Positions 20,695-20,886 of a stretch of DNA of 20,886 bases are shown in pieces. The position numbers and the translations under genes were made by a program. The notes beneath the pieces are model-generated. The model was not told the DNA's origin. It did not search any database and saw only the letters and a program-made list of their open reading frames with translations. The stretch comes from a virus. The DNA is taken from positions 1 to 20,886 of the IMG/VR virus record IMGVR_UViG_3300037628_000234; one strand, given 5' to 3'. Each line of letters opens with the position of its first letter. Within the stretch, counting starts at the first letter, position 1.

Positions 20695-20886
20695 TTATAA
20701 GTCACTGTAACTTAGGATATGTGAAATAACATCCACTGTCCATCCGTTACCTAGCATCTTATATCTTTGTGTGTTACTTACATTATCAGTATAGTCATCA
20801 GGTACTGTCTGAAGCCTCTCACACTCCACAGGTGTAAGTTTTCTATACACCAAATATTCTTTGTTGACAATCTCTCCATATAGCCC
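20695..20886 (-). CDS. C5-cytosine DNA methyltransferase, C-terminal fragment (gene continues beyond window)
   Basis: The last 63 residues of a gene whose start lies outside the window: GLYGEIV, VYRKLTPVECERLQTVPDDYTD, NTQRYKMLGNGWTVDVISHIL and a stop at 20695-20697. 'R-K-L-T-P-x-E-x-x-R-L-Q-x-x-P-D' is motif IX and 'T-Q-R-Y-K-x-L-G-N-G' motif X of C5-cytosine methyltransferases. The catalytic PC and ENV motifs would be upstream, so activity cannot be judged. LGNGW in place of the usual LGNAV/S is a form I recall from phage enzymes. The role is likely anti-restriction modification. The target sequence cannot be read from this part. Confidence 0.9.
   Translation of the reverse strand, partial: GLYGEIVNKEYLVYRKLTPVECERLQTVPDDYTDNVSNTQRYKMLGNGWTVDVISHILSYSDL

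Noticed and set aside
1-20886. CRISPR array, tRNA genes, insertion sequences or attachment sites
   Set aside because: No regularly spaced repeats, tRNA-like folds, transposase frames or integrase were seen while reading both strands.

Overview
This window is part of a tailed-phage genome, almost certainly a myovirus (contractile tail). It carries a run of baseplate genes on the + strand (tape measure end, Dit-like protein, plug-like protein, hub, Gp138-type spike, gp25-like wedge, gpJ-like wedge, DUF2612 protein) and a run of replication and nucleotide genes on the - strand. The two runs converge tail to tail at about 10140. A small lipoprotein with a clear lipobox and the general gene style suggest a Gram-negative host. 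The host cannot be named from this sequence. No tRNA, CRISPR array, integrase or terminase is visible, and both ends of the window cut through genes.

Region 1 (1-1225) holds the end of the tail tape measure gene, split by a compact group I intron without an open reading frame. Exon 1 ends at T30, the intron is 31-353 and exon 2 starts at 354. Joining the exons restores the reading frame and gives ...EELRRQ-L-GERLPGAM..., as expected for tape measure proteins. P1, P10, P2, P3, P4, P6, P7, P7.1, P7.2 and P8 can all be paired by eye.

Region 2 (1238-6413) is the baseplate operon, tightly packed. Region 3 (6423-8402) encodes fiber or adhesin proteins; the 346-residue adhesin gene differs strongly in base composition from its neighbours. 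Region 4 (8399-10138) holds a lipoprotein, a class 3 lipase, a protein of unknown function and a membrane-anchored coiled-coil protein. These may serve lysis or envelope attack, but no endolysin is seen.

Region 5 (- strand, 10144-20886), read in the order of transcription, starts with the C-terminus of a C5-cytosine methyltransferase at the right edge. Then come four small proteins, a RecF/Rad50-like ATPase, a 63-residue protein, a ssDNA-binding protein with a bacterial-type DDDIPF tip and a putative terminator. These are followed by a small Cys/His protein, a FEN-type 5'-3' exonuclease, a 54-residue protein, an HNH-AP2 endonuclease broken at a G6 run, a second HNH protein, a metallophosphoesterase with an N-terminal helix-turn-helix, a HAD-family nucleotidase-like protein, a DUF3310 protein, a MazG-like protein and several unknowns.

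Across the whole window the dinucleotide CpG is extremely rare (about 2 in the 1254-base ATPase gene). The exceptions are the adhesin gene (about 38 in 0.92 kb), the intron with its exon edges, and to a lesser degree the HNH genes and one small gene. CpG content therefore marks probable recent imports against an old CpG-depleted background. The phage also encodes a C5-cytosine methyltransferase, which offers one possible explanation.
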